DNA of 64,000 bases from Tubulanus polymorphus (Eukaryota; Nemertea; Palaeonemertea; Tubulaniformes; Tubulanidae), in assembly GCF_964204645.1 (NCBI RefSeq), contig NC_134035.1, forward strand, positions 3,672,001 to 3,736,000, read 5' to 3'. A model generated the notes under the pieces. The model did no database searches and was not told where the DNA came from. It worked only from the letters and a program-made list of their open reading frames with translations. The translations under genes and the position numbers were made by a program. The stretch's first letter is position 1. Each line of letters starts with the position of its first letter. Below are positions 63,672 to 64,000 of this stretch, piece after piece.

Positions 63672-64000
63672 ATGAACGCAACGATTTTCAAGAGGTCGTA
63701 CGTCGACAAATGGATTTTGGCCGCATATGTATTGCCGCCTCTAATCCCGGTCGGTGTTGGTTTAAACGCGATGATCATCGTCGTATTTGTCAAACTGAAA
63801 ACTAAAAATCGCTGCATCTATTTACTGAAATGTCTCGCTGTTGTCGATATCATATTTCTGGTGACGAAACTCATTCAGGACCCGGTGCGGTTTTATATTC
63901 ACTATGCCACGTGCGGTGATATGATCATTTATTTCGTAGCGCCGCGAATTTCCCCGTACATTTACATATGGCTGACAATGTTGAATAACGGATTTCAAAT
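63672..64000 (+). CDS. Rhodopsin-like G protein-coupled receptor, 5' end, cut by the window edge
   Basis: From ATG at 63,672 the frame stays open for 109 codons to the edge. TM1 (LAAYVLPPLIPVGVGLNAMI) has the GxxLN pattern of class A receptors, with Asn at the 1.50 position. A basic loop follows (KLKTKNRC), then TM2 (CLAVVDIIFLVTKLI) with the LAxxD motif and Asp at 2.50. The next segment (FVAPRISPYIYIWLTMLNN) looks like the start of TM3. A Cys before it (YATCGD) could be the TM3 disulfide partner. The ligand is unknown; the style resembles the peptide (FMRFamide-like) receptors expanded in invertebrates. There is no intron so far, as is common in tandem receptor families. Confidence 0.8.
   Translation, partial: MNATIFKRSYVDKWILAAYVLPPLIPVGVGLNAMIIVVFVKLKTKNRCIYLLKCLAVVDIIFLVTKLIQDPVRFYIHYATCGDMIIYFVAPRISPYIYIWLTMLNNGFQ

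Overview
This window is nuclear DNA from an invertebrate animal. The coding signal lies in short exons bounded by GT-AG introns, with long introns full of tandem repeats and short foldback transposons. The gene content (metazoan-type Mediator subunit MED25, holocytochrome c synthase, a rhodopsin-like GPCR, a Penelope-type retroelement, an animal cyclodipeptide synthase) fits a marine invertebrate, perhaps a lophotrochozoan. I cannot name the species from sequence alone.

Layout. (1) 1-4,160: 5' part of a minus-strand gene whose first coding exon (409-463) encodes only a signal peptide; a non-coding first exon and CpG-rich promoter lie near 3,883-4,160. The gene runs off the left edge. (2) 4,200-13,740: no gene I can support; microsatellites, foldback repeats, a tRNA-like SINE head and unrecognised degenerate ORFs. 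(3) 13,762-16,220, minus strand: a cyclodipeptide synthase (CDPS) gene with two well-supported exons and one probable upstream exon. The usual nucleophilic Ser of the family is replaced by Cys. (4) 17,233-18,841, plus strand: holocytochrome c-type synthase (HCCS), coding sequence in a single exon, head to head with the CDPS gene. (5) 18,258-21,300: a ~61-bp tandem repeat in the HCCS 3' region, a foldback element and a decayed CR1-like retrotransposon. (6) 21,458-50,427, plus strand: a complete MED25 gene. I could join 21 coding exons with consistent phase into a 960-residue protein (polyQ leader, VWA domain, Q/M-rich linker, ACID/PTOV domain, Q-rich tail). Introns 4 and 12 each carry 4-5 kb of the same 69-bp tandem repeat; other introns hold many foldback elements. 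(7) 51,100-61,800: gene-poor, with low-complexity tracts, a long inverted duplication enclosing a 92-bp array, an 814-bp tandem duplication, a diverged satellite and a LINE relic. (8) 61,971-62,798, minus strand: 5'-truncated Penelope-like element with an open GIY-YIG endonuclease domain, next to a ~480-bp tetranucleotide microsatellite. (9) 63,566-64,000: a GPCR relic followed by the intact 5' end of a rhodopsin-like GPCR that runs off the right edge.

The genes do not form an evident pathway. MED25 (transcription) and HCCS (mitochondrial heme attachment) are housekeeping. The CDPS is the unusual biochemical gene: it belongs to a family that makes cyclic dipeptides from aminoacyl-tRNAs and is rare in animals. 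Most remaining structure is repeat-derived.
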